From Neobacillus drentensis (lineage in GTDB: Bacteria; Bacillota; Bacilli; Bacillales; Cytobacillaceae), in NCBI RefSeq assembly GCF_021560175.1, contig NZ_CP091110.1, positions 5,334,501 to 5,398,500 on the forward strand: a DNA stretch of 64,000 nucleotides. Reading direction: 5' to 3'. A model generated the notes under the pieces. That model ran no database searches. It was not told the origin of the DNA and saw nothing but the letters and a program-made list of their open reading frames with translations. Shown here piece by piece: positions 1 through 8,300 of the stretch; position 1 is the first letter of the stretch, and each line of letters opens with the position of its first letter. A program made the translations under genes and the position numbers.

Positions 1-566
1 ATGGAATAATAGCGCCCGGAGATCGTTGCGAATTCACCAACGCCATACTCCTTCATTTTGTCCAGTGTTTGCTGAATATATGACTCAGCTGTTTTTGGAC
101 CAACATCACGGCCATCTAGGAATGAATGGACATAAACCTTTTCCACGCCTTCTTCTTTTGCCAATTTTAATAAGGCAAACATATGCTGAATATGGCTATG
201 CACACCGCCATCTGATAATAAACCAAATAGGTGCAGCGCTGTGCCGTTCTTTTTCACATGTTCCATTGCGCCCGTAAAGGTTTCATTTTTTTCAAATTCG
301 CCTTCACGGATTGCAATATTTACACGCGTTAAGCTTTGGTATACAATCCGGCCAGCTCCAATATTTAAGTGACCAACCTCAGAGTTACCCATTTGTCCTT
401 CTGGAAGACCAACCGCCTCACCAGATGCGGTTAAATGGGAATGCGGATAATTGTCCCAAAAACGGTCGAAGTTTGGCTTTTTCGCATGAGCCACTGCATT
501 TCCTTTTGTTTCGCTTCTGCATCCAAATCCATCAAGGATGATTAGCGCAACTGGAGATTTACTCAT
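1..566 (-). CDS. gpmI: 2,3-bisphosphoglycerate-independent phosphoglycerate mutase, N-terminal part
   Basis: This is the first 188 codons of a gene that runs off the left edge. The enzyme interconverts 3- and 2-phosphoglycerate in glycolysis using two Mn ions. The translation begins MSKSPVALIILDGFG, the metal-binding start of the alkaline-phosphatase-like superfamily, followed by the TASGEAVGLPEGQMGNSEVG region that carries the catalytic serine and then HLFGLLSDGGVHSH and FLDGRD. The start codon at 566 overlaps the end of tpiA by 8 bases and has a GGAGGC ribosome site inside tpiA, so the two are translationally linked. Only about a third of the usual ~510 residues is present. Identification is firm. 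Confidence 0.96.
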   Translation of the reverse strand, partial: MSKSPVALIILDGFGCRSETKGNAVAHAKKPNFDRFWDNYPHSHLTASGEAVGLPEGQMGNSEVGHLNIGAGRIVYQSLTRVNIAIREGEFEKNETFTGAMEHVKKNGTALHLFGLLSDGGVHSHIQHMFALLKLAKEEGVEKVYVHSFLDGRDVGPKTAESYIQQTLDKMKEYGVGEFATISGRYYS

Positions 567-1320
567 ACTGACCTGCCTCCAGTAGCTTTAAGAATGATTG
601 TGCTTCAAGGCTTGCTCCGCCTACTAATGCACCATCAATATCTGGCTGTCCCATGTATTCTTTGATGTTCTCTGGTTTTACACTGCCGCCGTACTGAATG
701 CGTACTGCATCGGCAACATCTTGTGAGAATTGCTCTGCCACAACTTGACGGATATGAGCACAAACTTCATTCGCATCAGCAGAAGTAGAAGATTTACCTG
801 TTCCGATTGCCCAGATTGGTTCGTAAGCAATAACAGATTGTTTTACTTGCTCATCTGTGAAACCAGCAAGTGCTTTTGCGATTTGGTCACCAACTAATTG
901 GTTGGTTTCACCATTTTCACGCTGCTCTAGTGTTTCACCACAGCAAATGATTGGAGTTAAGTTATAGTTAAACGCTGCAAGAGCTTTTTTGTTAACAGAT
1001 TCGTCTGTTTCGTTGAACATTTCACGGCGCTCTGAGTGTCCGATAATGACATATTGAACACCTAGGTCAGCAAGTGCCTTCGGGCTGATTTCGCCAGTGA
1101 ATGCTCCGCTTTCTTCAAAGTGCATATTTTGAGCACCAATTTTTACGTTCGTACCTTCTGTTACTTCGACAAGGCTTTGTAAAAATAAAGCCGGTGCACA
1201 AATAACGGATTCCATTGTATCAGTTGGAGGTACAAGCCCTTTTACTTCTTCTGCAAAGCTTTTTGCTTCAGAAAGGGTTTTGTTCATTTTCCAGTTCCCT
1301 GCAATGATCGGTTTACGCAT
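559..1320 (-). CDS. tpiA: Triosephosphate isomerase
   Basis: Interconverts dihydroxyacetone phosphate and glyceraldehyde 3-phosphate in the cytoplasm. The 253-residue product has the family's normal length and its catalytic elements: Lys in GNWKMN near residue 11, the electrophilic His in IIGHSERR near 95, and the catalytic Glu in AYEPIWAIGTG near 167, plus the phosphate-binding YGGSV and GALVGGASL loops. An in-frame upstream ATG exists, but the start at 1320 (MRKPIIAG) fits the family and has a GGATG-type ribosome site. It lies between pgk and gpmI in the standard glycolytic operon. Confidence 0.98.
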   Translation of the reverse strand: MRKPIIAGNWKMNKTLSEAKSFAEEVKGLVPPTDTMESVICAPALFLQSLVEVTEGTNVKIGAQNMHFEESGAFTGEISPKALADLGVQYVIIGHSERREMFNETDESVNKKALAAFNYNLTPIICCGETLEQRENGETNQLVGDQIAKALAGFTDEQVKQSVIAYEPIWAIGTGKSSTSADANEVCAHIRQVVAEQFSQDVADAVRIQYGGSVKPENIKEYMGQPDIDGALVGGASLEAQSFLKLLEAGQYE

Positions 1321-1449
1321 GGTGGCACATCCTTTCATAATTACGTTCGTCGCCAATTATTACTATCTATCAAAAAATGGTTAATATCTATCGTAACTTT
1401 GTAAATATAGTAAAAAATTTGTTACTATCTCATTTCCTGAGTGTGAAAC

Positions 1450-2634
1450 TTATTTATCGTTCAATGCCACGACACCAGGAAGTGCTTTACCTTCCATAAA
1501 CTCAAGAGAAGCTCCGCCGCCTGTAGAGATATGGCTCATTTTGTCCGCTAAGTTGAACTTTTCAACTGCAGCTGCTGAGTCTCCGCCGCCGATAACGGAA
1601 TATGTACCTTCTGATTCAGCAAGTGCTTCTGCCACAGCTTTTGTACCGCCAGCAAATGCATCAATTTCAAATACGCCCATTGGACCATTCCAGATCACAA
1701 GCTTTGAATTTCTGATCACATCACTATAAATTTCTCTTGTTTTTGGTCCGATATCAAGAGCTTCCCAATCAGCAGGGATTTCTTCGATCGAAACAACTTT
1801 TTTATTGGCATCAGCAGAGAAATCGTCAGCTACTACCACATCAACCGGCATAAGGAAGTTAACACCTTTTTGTTTTGCTTTTTCAATAAAAGAATTCGCA
1901 AGATCAAGCTTATCTGCTTCTAGCAATGATTTACCCACTTCATGGCCTTGAGCTTTAACAAATGTATAAGCCAAACCGCCGCCGATGATTAGGTTATCAA
2001 CTAGTTCAAGCAGGTTTTCGATTACACCGATTTTGTCCTTTACTTTCGCACCACCGATGATCGCTGTAAAAGGACGTTCAGGGTTTGATAGAGCTTTGCC
2101 AAGCACATCAAGTTCTTTTTCCATTAAGAAACCTGAAACTGCTGGCAGGTTGTGAGCAATACCTTCTGTTGAAGCATGGGCACGGTGAGCCGCACCAAAT
2201 GCGTCGTTTACATAAACATCAGCAAGTTCAGCGAATGCTTTTGCTAATTCAGGGTCATTTTTCTCTTCACCAGGATAGAAACGAACATTTTCAAGAAGAA
2301 GAACATCGCCTTCGCCCATTGTATCAATCATGGCTTTAACAGAATCGCCATATGCCTCATCCGCTTTTTTCACTTCTTTGCCAAGCAGCTCAGAAAGTCT
2401 TACACCAACAGGAGTAAGGCGCATTTCTTCGACCACTTGCCCTTTTGGACGGCCAAAGTGGCTGGCTAAAATAACCTTTGCTCCTTGTTCCATCAAGTAT
2501 TGAATCGTTGGTAATGCTGCGCGAATCCGTGTTTCGTCTGTGATTTTTCCATCCTGCATGGGAACGTTAAAATCTACGCGGCAAAAAACGCGTTTGCCTT
2601 TTACATCGATATCCTTAAGTGTTTTCTTGTTCAT
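1450..2634 (-). CDS. pgk: Phosphoglycerate kinase
   Basis: Transfers the acyl phosphate of 1,3-bisphosphoglycerate to ADP. The 394-residue product shows the substrate-binding RVDFNVPM loop near the N-terminus, the ASHFGRPKG loop, FGAAHRAHAS, the hinge/nucleotide segment GGAKVKDKIG, and the C-terminal GGGDSAAA and STGGGASLE phosphate loops. The reading frame extends 37 codons further upstream, but ATG 2634 is chosen because a GGAGGT ribosome site lies 9 bases before it and family members start MNKKTL. A terminator hairpin lies between gapA and this gene, so pgk-tpiA-gpmI probably receive only part of the gapA transcription. Confidence 0.98.
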   Translation of the reverse strand: MNKKTLKDIDVKGKRVFCRVDFNVPMQDGKITDETRIRAALPTIQYLMEQGAKVILASHFGRPKGQVVEEMRLTPVGVRLSELLGKEVKKADEAYGDSVKAMIDTMGEGDVLLLENVRFYPGEEKNDPELAKAFAELADVYVNDAFGAAHRAHASTEGIAHNLPAVSGFLMEKELDVLGKALSNPERPFTAIIGGAKVKDKIGVIENLLELVDNLIIGGGLAYTFVKAQGHEVGKSLLEADKLDLANSFIEKAKQKGVNFLMPVDVVVADDFSADANKKVVSIEEIPADWEALDIGPKTREIYSDVIRNSKLVIWNGPMGVFEIDAFAGGTKAVAEALAESEGTYSVIGGGDSAAAVEKFNLADKMSHISTGGGASLEFMEGKALPGVVALNDK

Positions 2635-2702
2635 GTGTAAAGGACCTCCAGTATATGCGGTGTCATGACAGCCGCTTGAATATTGTTGAAAGCTCATAAA
2701 GT

Positions 2703-2737
2703 AAAAAAGGAGGGGGAATCTTCCCCGCTCCCCTTTG
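2703..2737 (-). terminator. Intrinsic terminator between gapA and pgk
   Basis: On the minus strand a stem pairs AAAGGGGAGCGGGGAA with TTCCCCCTCCTTT across a short GA loop with one or two bulges, and runs straight into a T tract. It lies 25 bases after the gapA stop. It would give abundant cggR-gapA mRNA with partial read-through into pgk, as is known for the B. subtilis operon. Confidence 0.75.
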
Positions 2738-2761
2738 GAAAACATTATATAATCTTAAGGA

Positions 2762-3769
2762 TTAAAGTCCTTTTGATGCGATGTAATCTACAAGGTCTAC
2801 AACGCGGTTAGAGTAACCAACTTCGTTGTCATACCAAGATAATACTTTTACCATGTTGCCTTCAAGAACCATTGTTGAAAGACCATCAACAGTTGAAGAA
2901 ACAGTAGCACCATTGTAATCGCTAGATACTAATGGAAGGTCGCTGTAAGCTAAAATGCCTTTTAATGGGCCTTCTGCAGCAGCTTTAAGCGCTGAGTTAA
3001 CTTCGTCAGCAGTAACGTCTTTTTCTAGTTCAGCAACTAAGTCAACGATCGAAACGTTTGGAGTTGGAACACGCATTGCCATACCGTTTAATTTACCTTT
3101 TAATTCAGGTAATACAAGCGCAACAGCTTTAGCAGCACCAGTTGAAGTTGGGATCATGTTTTCTGCAGCTGCACGTGCACGACGGTAGTCCTTATGTGGC
3201 AAGTCAAGGATTTGTTGGTCATTTGTATATGAGTGAACAGTTGTCATCATACCACGCTTGATTCCGAAAGTATCGTTTAATACTTTTGCAAATGGAGCTA
3301 AGCAGTTAGTAGTACATGATGCGTTAGAAAGTACATGGTGGTTGTTTGCATCATACTTGTCTTGGTTAACACCCATAACGATTGTGATATCTTCATTATC
3401 TGCTGGAGCAGAGATGATTACTTTTTTAGCGCCTGCTTCTAAGTGTTTCGCAGCATCTTCACGCTTTGTGAAACGGCCAGTTGATTCAACAACAACTTCT
3501 ACTCCTAGGTCGCCCCAGCCAAGTTGTGCAGGATCGCGCTCAGCGATAACTTTTACTTTGTGGCTGCCGATTACTAGGTATTCACCATCAACGGTTACTT
3601 CTTCAGAAAGAGTTCCGTGAACAGTGTCATATTTTAATAGGTGTGCAAGCATTTTTGCGTCTGTTAAGTCGTTAATTGCAACGATTTCTACATTGCTATT
3701 GTTTAGAGCCGCACGGAATACGTTACGACCAATACGTCCAAATCCATTAATACCAACTTTTACTGTCAT
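2762..3769 (-). CDS. gapA: Glyceraldehyde-3-phosphate dehydrogenase (glycolytic, NAD)
   Basis: Oxidises glyceraldehyde 3-phosphate to 1,3-bisphosphoglycerate. The 335-residue product has the Rossmann motif NGFGRIGRN at residues 8-16, the catalytic cysteine in SNASCTTNCLAP near 152, the catalytic His in the TVHSYTNDQ segment, and the C-terminal SWYDNEVGYSNR. It directly follows cggR, which marks it as the glycolytic GapA and not the gluconeogenic GapB. An AAGGAGG ribosome site precedes the ATG at 3769. Confidence 0.98.
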   Translation of the reverse strand: MTVKVGINGFGRIGRNVFRAALNNSNVEIVAINDLTDAKMLAHLLKYDTVHGTLSEEVTVDGEYLVIGSHKVKVIAERDPAQLGWGDLGVEVVVESTGRFTKREDAAKHLEAGAKKVIISAPADNEDITIVMGVNQDKYDANNHHVLSNASCTTNCLAPFAKVLNDTFGIKRGMMTTVHSYTNDQQILDLPHKDYRRARAAAENMIPTSTGAAKAVALVLPELKGKLNGMAMRVPTPNVSIVDLVAELEKDVTADEVNSALKAAAEGPLKGILAYSDLPLVSSDYNGATVSSTVDGLSTMVLEGNMVKVLSWYDNEVGYSNRVVDLVDYIASKGL

Positions 3770-3818
3770 GATTAATTTCCTCCTTTGGTTGGGTAAAGCT
3801 ATATTTTTTTAAAAGGAA

Positions 3819-4841
3819 TTACCCTTTCAATAACGTTTTTGCTGCACCTTCATCGGTAATAAGAATCGTCGATTTCGGTGCTTGTTTTAAATAGGCCTTT
3901 ATTGCCTTAGCTTTTGATGTCCCGCCTGCAACCGCAATTACATTAGGGATATGCTCTAGATCTTCGAGCTGAAGCCCAATTGTTAGAACCTTATGGACAA
4001 TCTCGCCCTCTTCGTTAAAATAATACCCAAATGCCTCGCCAACAGCCTTCCCTTCTTCAAGTTTCATCTTAATATCAGGGTTGGTTTTTCGCCGCTCAGC
4101 CATTGTAATAGCATCTCCAATTCCATGGAGAACCATGCTGGCTGATTGAATTAAAGTTAAGACCTCGTGGATATCGGGCTCTTTGATCAGAGATTCGTAA
4201 ATTTCCGAACTAACCTGACCTGGAACATATAAAACTCGGTGCCGGGAATCAGTGTTGTCTGCCATATTCGAGCAAATCGTGTTTGCCTGATTATGTACAT
4301 CTTCACCAACCCCTCCCCTTGCCGGAACAAACAGTAATTCCTTTTGGGTTAAATCGGGTGAAAGTCTTTCCGCAACGGCAGCCATTGTTGAACCGCCAGT
4401 TACAGCGATGATATTTTTCCCGCCTAGAAGCTTTTTCATACAAGATGCAGTAGCCTTGCCGAGTTCACCTTTGACCAACGATGATTCGTCACTGTCACCA
4501 GGGACAATAATCACCTTTTTAATGCCGAGCCGGTGTTTTAATTCTAGTTCCATGACGTCTATACCCTTTAGCTCACGCATTAAACCTTCTAAATCTTCAA
4601 GTAAATTTTTCCCTTCCGTCGTTAAACTCATTCCTACATTATTAGTATGAATAAGATTTTGCTCTTTAAGGAAGTCTACTTCACTGCGAAGTATTCTTTC
4701 GGTAAGCCCAAGGCTGACAGCTAAGCTCCTTCTTCCTACTGGCTGCATGTATCCTATGTATCGTAAAATGGTGTGTCGCTTCTGCAGGATTTGAAGGAGA
4801 TCGGGTAATAATCTTTTTTGGATATCAATAAATGACTGCAT
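3819..4841 (-). CDS. cggR: Central glycolytic genes regulator
   Basis: SorC/DeoR-type repressor of its own operon with gapA and downstream glycolytic genes; in B. subtilis fructose-1,6-bisphosphate relieves it. The N-terminal ~90 residues form the winged-helix part (GRRSLAVSLGLTERILRSEV), and the rest is the sugar-phosphate-binding domain with VTGGSTMAAVAERL and VAGGTSKAKAI phosphate loops. Two ATGs compete: 4850 is only one base from GGAG, while 4841 sits 10 bases away and gives 340 residues, the B. subtilis length, so 4841 is preferred. A matching operator lies 30-65 bases upstream. Confidence 0.95.
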   Translation of the reverse strand: MQSFIDIQKRLLPDLLQILQKRHTILRYIGYMQPVGRRSLAVSLGLTERILRSEVDFLKEQNLIHTNNVGMSLTTEGKNLLEDLEGLMRELKGIDVMELELKHRLGIKKVIIVPGDSDESSLVKGELGKATASCMKKLLGGKNIIAVTGGSTMAAVAERLSPDLTQKELLFVPARGGVGEDVHNQANTICSNMADNTDSRHRVLYVPGQVSSEIYESLIKEPDIHEVLTLIQSASMVLHGIGDAITMAERRKTNPDIKMKLEEGKAVGEAFGYYFNEEGEIVHKVLTIGLQLEDLEHIPNVIAVAGGTSKAKAIKAYLKQAPKSTILITDEGAAKTLLKG

Positions 4842-4872
4842 GAACTGCATGCTCCTTTATTATATGTAGTTG

Positions 4873-4973
4873 GTCGTAAAATGTCCACCATAGACAAATT
4901 ATGTCCCACCTACGCTAAAAAAAATCACCCCTACTACGTTTTTCATTGTAACAGGAGTAAAATTTCATTTCAA
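4873..4973 (-). promoter_or_regulatory. cggR-gapA promoter with CggR operator
   Basis: On the minus strand there is a -35 TTGAAA (4968-4973), a 17-base spacer and a -10 TACAAT (4945-4950). Downstream of the presumed start, at 4873-4908, lies TGGGAC-N6-TGTC-N4-GTGGAC-N6-CGAC. This matches the B. subtilis CggR operator CGGGAC-N6-TGTC-N4-CGGGAC-N6-TGTC in spacing, with the second half weaker. The operator sits within the transcribed leader, as in B. subtilis, where bound CggR acts as a roadblock. Confidence 0.85.
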
Positions 4974-4983
4974 CTCATTTACT

Positions 4984-5226
4984 TCAGTTTTTTTCTTGTA
5001 AACGATTACTTATGTCAATTTTGTCAACAAAGCCAAATCCCACTTCTTCTCCGTCTAAATGAACAACCGGAATCATGAGACCATAAAGTTCTGTTAATTC
5101 ATCACTTGAGTCAATATCAATTTCTTCAAGGCGAAACTTCCAGTCCTCTTGCAATTCTAAAATAGTATTTTTCGCTTTGTCACAGAGCGGACAGCGATTT
5201 CTAGTATATAAGGTGATTGTTTGCAT
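4984..5226 (-). CDS. Glutaredoxin family protein (thioredoxin fold)
   Basis: An 80-residue small thioredoxin-fold protein with a CPLC dithiol motif at residues 12-15 (YTRNRCPLCDKAK), followed by the cis-proline element IPVVHLDG near residue 54. It belongs to the glutaredoxin/NrdH-like proteins and probably carries out a cytoplasmic disulfide exchange; the partner is unknown. It lies between sigL and cggR and is cotranscribed, if at all, with sigL (20-base gap). Its function in this position is not established. Confidence 0.85.
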   Translation of the reverse strand: MQTITLYTRNRCPLCDKAKNTILELQEDWKFRLEEIDIDSSDELTELYGLMIPVVHLDGEEVGFGFVDKIDISNRLQEKN

Positions 5227-5246
5227 TTCTTTTTTCCTTTCCTTGC

Positions 5247-6569
5247 TTACACAAACCGTTTCCTTTTTGTTGACGATGGAATTCCTAGCTGCTCCCGGTA
5301 CTTAGCCACGGTTCTTCGTGAAACTAGGATTCCCTTTTGCCTCTTCAGCAGTTCAACCATCTCTTGGTCCGATAGCGGTTTTTCCTTATTTTCCTGGGCC
5401 ACCAAGAAACCAATTTCATTCTTTACCAGTGTGGAAGATGTACTCTCATCGTCTGAGGTTTGAATCGTACTAGTAAAAAAAGTTTTTAATGGATAGGTGC
5501 CTATTGGTGTTTGCACATATTTTTCCCGGACAGCCCGGCTGACGGTAGATTCATGAATTTCAAGTTCACTGGCGATTTCTTTCATTGTCATGGGCACTAA
5601 ATATTGGCTTCCCTTTTGAAAAAAGGCCGGTTGTTTTTCTACAATCTTGGCTACTACCTTTGTAAGAGTTTCTTTCCGTTGTTCAATACTTTTTAAGATC
5701 CATTGGTAGTCTTGGACTTTATCCTGCAGGAAACGGCTGACCTGCTGATTTTGTTTATGAAACTTTTGATAATAAGGCTCATTAAAGCGAATCCGCGGCA
5801 GAGATTCATCAAACATTCGAACCGTTAATCCCTCACTGGTTTGCTCAATAATCGCATCGGGAATAATATAGGTGGTTCGCTCCTGATGGAGTAATGCACC
5901 AGGTTTTGGGTTGAGCTGCTGGATTTCATCAAAGACATCTTGCAGATCCTTCAAGCTCACACCTAATTCTTTTGCAATCGGCTTCCACTTTTTTTCAGCA
6001 AAGGGAATAAAGTATGTTGATAGAATCGTTTGCGCTAGTTCGTTGTTTGGATTTTTATAATAACATTGCAAAGCTAAACATTCTTGCAAATCTCTTGCCC
6101 CAATGCCAGCCGGCTCGAGTGTTTGAATAATCGCGAGGCAGTCCTCAATGGATTCTAACTCTACGTGCAATTTTAGGGCAATTTCAGAAAGACTCCCCGT
6201 AAAGTAACCGTTTTCATCTATATTTTTGATCAAGTGCCGAATCACTTTCATTTGCTCAGCCGTTAAGTTTTTAATGTTAAGTTGAGAGAGTAAGTATTCC
6301 TCAAGCGAAAAGGGCTTGTCTGCAATCTGTTCAATCCAGTCCTTTTCCGACTTTTGATGCTTCCGACGGTTACGATCGATCAACGGATTCATCGGTTTAA
6401 CATTCACATTTTCGACTTTAAGGAGAGGATTTTCCAATGCCTTATCTTCTAAAAATGCAGCCAGCTCCTGGGCAGAGTACTGCAATAAGGCGATTGCCTG
6501 CGACAACTCCTGCGTCATGGTTAATTTTAATGTTTGCTGCTGCCATAAACCCGGTTTTAAATCCATCAT
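5247..6569 (-). CDS. sigL: RNA polymerase sigma-54 factor
   Basis: Sigma-54 (RpoN/SigL), which binds core polymerase at -12/-24 promoters and needs an AAA+ activator; in Bacillus it serves levanase, arginine, branched-chain and related catabolic operons. About 440 residues. The N-terminal region is Gln/Leu-rich (TMTQELSQAIALLQYS). The core-binding domain is in the middle, and the C-terminus has the HTH segment MKEIASELEIHESTVSRAV and an RpoN box, RRTVAKYREQLGI. A GTG at 6575 overlaps the AAGGAGGGG ribosome site, so ATG 6569 (7 bases away) is chosen. No sigma-54 promoter was recognised in the window. Confidence 0.95.
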   Translation of the reverse strand: MMDLKPGLWQQQTLKLTMTQELSQAIALLQYSAQELAAFLEDKALENPLLKVENVNVKPMNPLIDRNRRKHQKSEKDWIEQIADKPFSLEEYLLSQLNIKNLTAEQMKVIRHLIKNIDENGYFTGSLSEIALKLHVELESIEDCLAIIQTLEPAGIGARDLQECLALQCYYKNPNNELAQTILSTYFIPFAEKKWKPIAKELGVSLKDLQDVFDEIQQLNPKPGALLHQERTTYIIPDAIIEQTSEGLTVRMFDESLPRIRFNEPYYQKFHKQNQQVSRFLQDKVQDYQWILKSIEQRKETLTKVVAKIVEKQPAFFQKGSQYLVPMTMKEIASELEIHESTVSRAVREKYVQTPIGTYPLKTFFTSTIQTSDDESTSSTLVKNEIGFLVAQENKEKPLSDQEMVELLKRQKGILVSRRTVAKYREQLGIPSSTKRKRFV

Positions 6570-6729
6570 GTTCACCCCTCCTTTTCTATTTTACACGATG
6601 AGTGGATATCCGTGTTAAATTATTAGAAGATTTAATCAAACCAAAAAAAGGAACCTTAATTTTTAAAGTTCATTCTAACCTTTTTATTTTATTTTCTTAC
6701 CATAGTTTTTTTGCTTCCTAATAGTGAAC

Positions 6730-6765
6730 AAAAAAAATATCACTGCGTATAAAACGCAGTGATAT
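6730..6765 (-). terminator. Intrinsic terminator after tRNA-Arg
   Basis: Minus-strand stem GATATCACTGCG / CGCAGTGATAT with a TTTTATA loop, followed by eight T. It lies just downstream of the tRNA-Arg gene and probably ends its transcript. Confidence 0.85.
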
Positions 6766-6780
6766 CATGAATTATTATGA

Positions 6781-6852
6781 CGCGCTCGGAGGGAATCGAA
6801 CCCCCATTTTAAGAACCGGAATCTTACGTGCTATCCGTTGCACCACGAGCGC
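6781..6852 (-). tRNA. tRNA-Arg (anticodon CCG)
   Basis: The minus strand folds into a cloverleaf. The acceptor stem is GCGCTCG/CGAGCGC with G as discriminator. The D arm is GTGC...GCAC, the anticodon stem TAAGA/TCTTA holds the loop TTCCGGT (anticodon CCG), and the T arm has loop TTCGATT. CCA is not encoded. Its position next to clpP matches B. subtilis trnQ-Arg. Confidence 0.95.
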
Positions 6853-6982
6853 ATAATTATTAGCGACTTTTATATTATATGTTAAATCCTCAATAATTGC
6901 AAGCGGCAAATAGGTTTTAAATTTACGAGAAATGGTTATCCTGTTGATGGGAAAGTTGTCGAACATTTTAGAAGGCAAACTG

Positions 6983-7012
6983 TTTGACCTTTATTGACCA
7001 TCAGTGTATGAT
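6983..7012 (+). promoter_or_regulatory. clpP promoter overlapped by CtsR operator
   Basis: A sigma-A promoter: -35 TTGACC (6984-6989), 17-base spacer, -10 TATGAT (7007-7012). The heptad pair TTTGACC-TTT-ATTGACC at 6983-6999 is the reverse complement of the CtsR box GGTCAAA-N3-GGTCAAA with one mismatch. It covers the -35 and half of the spacer, so CtsR binding would block polymerase. This predicts heat-inducible clpP. Confidence 0.88.
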
Positions 7013-7058
7013 ACTATTACATAAGCTTTTACCTTTTCTAATCAAAGGAGGAAGAAAA

Positions 7059-7664
7059 ATGAATTTGATTCCTACAGTTATTGAACAAACAAATCGCGGC
7101 GAAAGAGCCTATGACATTTACTCCCGTCTCTTAAAAGACCGGATTATTATGCTAGGAAGCGCAATCGATGACAATGTAGCTAACAGCATTGTAGCACAAT
7201 TATTATTCCTTGAAGCAGAAAACCCTGAAAAAGATATTACTCTCTATATCAACAGCCCAGGCGGAAGCATCACAGCTGGAATGGCAATTTACGATACTAT
7301 GCAGTACATTAAAGCAGATGTATCAACCGTATGTATCGGTATGGCCGCTTCAATGGGAGCATTCTTGCTTTCTGCCGGACAAAAAGGAAAACGCTATGCA
7401 CTTCCAAATGCAGAAGTGATGATCCATCAGCCACTAGGCGGCGCGCAAGGTCAAGCAACGGAAATAGAAATTGCAGCAAAACGCATTCTTTTCCTTCGCG
7501 AAAAATTAAATGGTATTTTAGCAGAGCGCACTGGTCAGCCGCTTGAAGTCATTCAACGCGATACAGACCGTGATAATTTCATGACTGCTGAAAGAGCTAA
7601 AGAATACGGCCTTATCGACAGCATCATCACTCGCAAACCTACTGATACAACAGAGAAAAAATAA
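7059..7664 (+). CDS. clpP: ATP-dependent Clp protease proteolytic subunit
   Basis: Serine protease that forms the tetradecameric chamber partnered by ClpC, ClpX or ClpE. The 201-residue product has the catalytic serine in GMAASMGAF (about residue 98), the His in MIHQPLGG (about 123) and the Asp in DTDRDNFM (about 172). The frame is open upstream, but ATG 7059 is set by AAAGGAGG 8 bases before it and by the conserved MNLIPTVIEQTNRGERAYD start. It is a monocistronic plus-strand gene with its own CtsR-type promoter and a strong terminator. Confidence 0.98.
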   Translation: MNLIPTVIEQTNRGERAYDIYSRLLKDRIIMLGSAIDDNVANSIVAQLLFLEAENPEKDITLYINSPGGSITAGMAIYDTMQYIKADVSTVCIGMAASMGAFLLSAGQKGKRYALPNAEVMIHQPLGGAQGQATEIEIAAKRILFLREKLNGILAERTGQPLEVIQRDTDRDNFMTAERAKEYGLIDSIITRKPTDTTEKK

Positions 7665-7668
7665 AAGC

Positions 7669-7707
7669 AAAGCAACCGTCATCACGTCGGTTGCTTTATT
7701 TTTTTTT
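7669..7707 (+). terminator. clpP terminator
   Basis: Stem AAGCAACCG / CGGTTGCTT with a short loop, starting just after the clpP stop and followed by a run of T. Confidence 0.9.
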
Positions 7708-7740
7708 GACTATGTTAAAGGTGATTGTTGAGTTTTAGCA

Positions 7741-7935
7741 CGTTGATTGGAGTGGAAGGCGGCGAAGACTCCTCGAAAATGCTATCGCATTTCCTTCGTG
7801 CGTGGGCGGATTCGAGGATGAAAATCCAAAGTCTTGCGGGAGTACGGGGAGGGGAGACCCCACAGGCGCAAGTGCGCCGAGGAGGCTCCCCGGCACGCCC
7901 GCAGAAAGCGAAGCCGCCTGGAGCGGAAATCACAT
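7741..7935. repeat. GC-rich structured dispersed repeat of the Bacillus type
   Basis: About 195 bases far richer in G+C than the surroundings, between the clpP and crh terminators. It begins GGAGTGGAAGGCGGCGAAGAC and ends GCGAAGCCGCCTGGAGCGGAAATC. AGGCGGC and GCCGCCT at the two ends are inverted, and GGGG..CCCC, GCGCAAGTGCGC and GCCGAGGAGGC inside form nested hairpins. The sequence style (ACCCCACAGGCGCAAG, GCCGAGGAGGCTCCCC, GCGGAAATCA) is one I recognise as repeated in intergenic regions of many Bacillus genomes. It has no ORF with a ribosome site. Copy number in this genome cannot be judged from the window. Confidence 0.7.
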
Positions 7936-7958
7936 TCAAGATTAACACAGTTTCCAAT

Positions 7959-7993
7959 AAAAAAGGATTCAGCCTGTGCCGAATCCTTTTTTA
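7959..7993 (-). terminator. crh terminator (possibly bidirectional)
   Basis: Stem AAAAAAGGATTC / GAATCCTTTTTT around a short loop, directly after the crh stop; A and T runs on both sides allow use from either strand. Confidence 0.85.
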
Positions 7994-8251
7994 TTACTGT
8001 TCTTTTTGAATAAAATCTGATAACACCACAATAGCTTTCTCTTCATCTTCGCCATCGGCAATGATATTAATTAAAACCCCTGAACCAACAGCAAGACTCA
8101 TTAATCCCATAATACTTTTCGCATTTACCTTCTTGCCATCCTTCTCAAGAAAAATATCTGCGGAAAACCGATTTGCTTCTTGAACAAAAAGAGCTGCAGG
8201 ACGTGCTTGAAGACCTGTTTTTAATTTTACTTCTATTTCTTTTACCAACAT
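7994..8251 (-). CDS. crh: Catabolite repression HPr-like protein Crh
   Basis: An 85-residue HPr paralogue that, when phosphorylated at Ser46 by HPr kinase, is a cofactor of CcpA. The position that carries the catalytic His15 in HPr is Gln here (GLQARPAA), so it cannot pass PTS phosphate. The regulatory Ser46 site KSIMGLMSL is intact. These two features separate Crh from PtsH. The gene ends the whiA-yvcK-rapZ cluster, as in B. subtilis. Its kinase gene hprK lies at 58102-59031 in the same window. Confidence 0.96.
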   Translation of the reverse strand: MLVKEIEVKLKTGLQARPAALFVQEANRFSADIFLEKDGKKVNAKSIMGLMSLAVGSGVLINIIADGEDEEKAIVVLSDFIQKEQ

Positions 8252-8300
8252 AATAATTCCTCCTCAAGTTGTTTTATTATACTTGTTAAATATTACACAA

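Noticed and set aside
3258..3620. Long plus-strand frames opposite gapA, pgk, tpiA, hisD and the phosphoesterase
   Set aside because: They are antisense shadows of conserved genes with no ribosome sites.
6775..6978. A 67-residue minus-strand frame
   Set aside because: It overlaps the tRNA-Arg gene and its flank and has no ribosome site.
7715..8009. Frames on both strands across the GC-rich repeat
   Set aside because: They are only long because the repeat is GC-rich; no ribosome site, and they cross the crh terminator.
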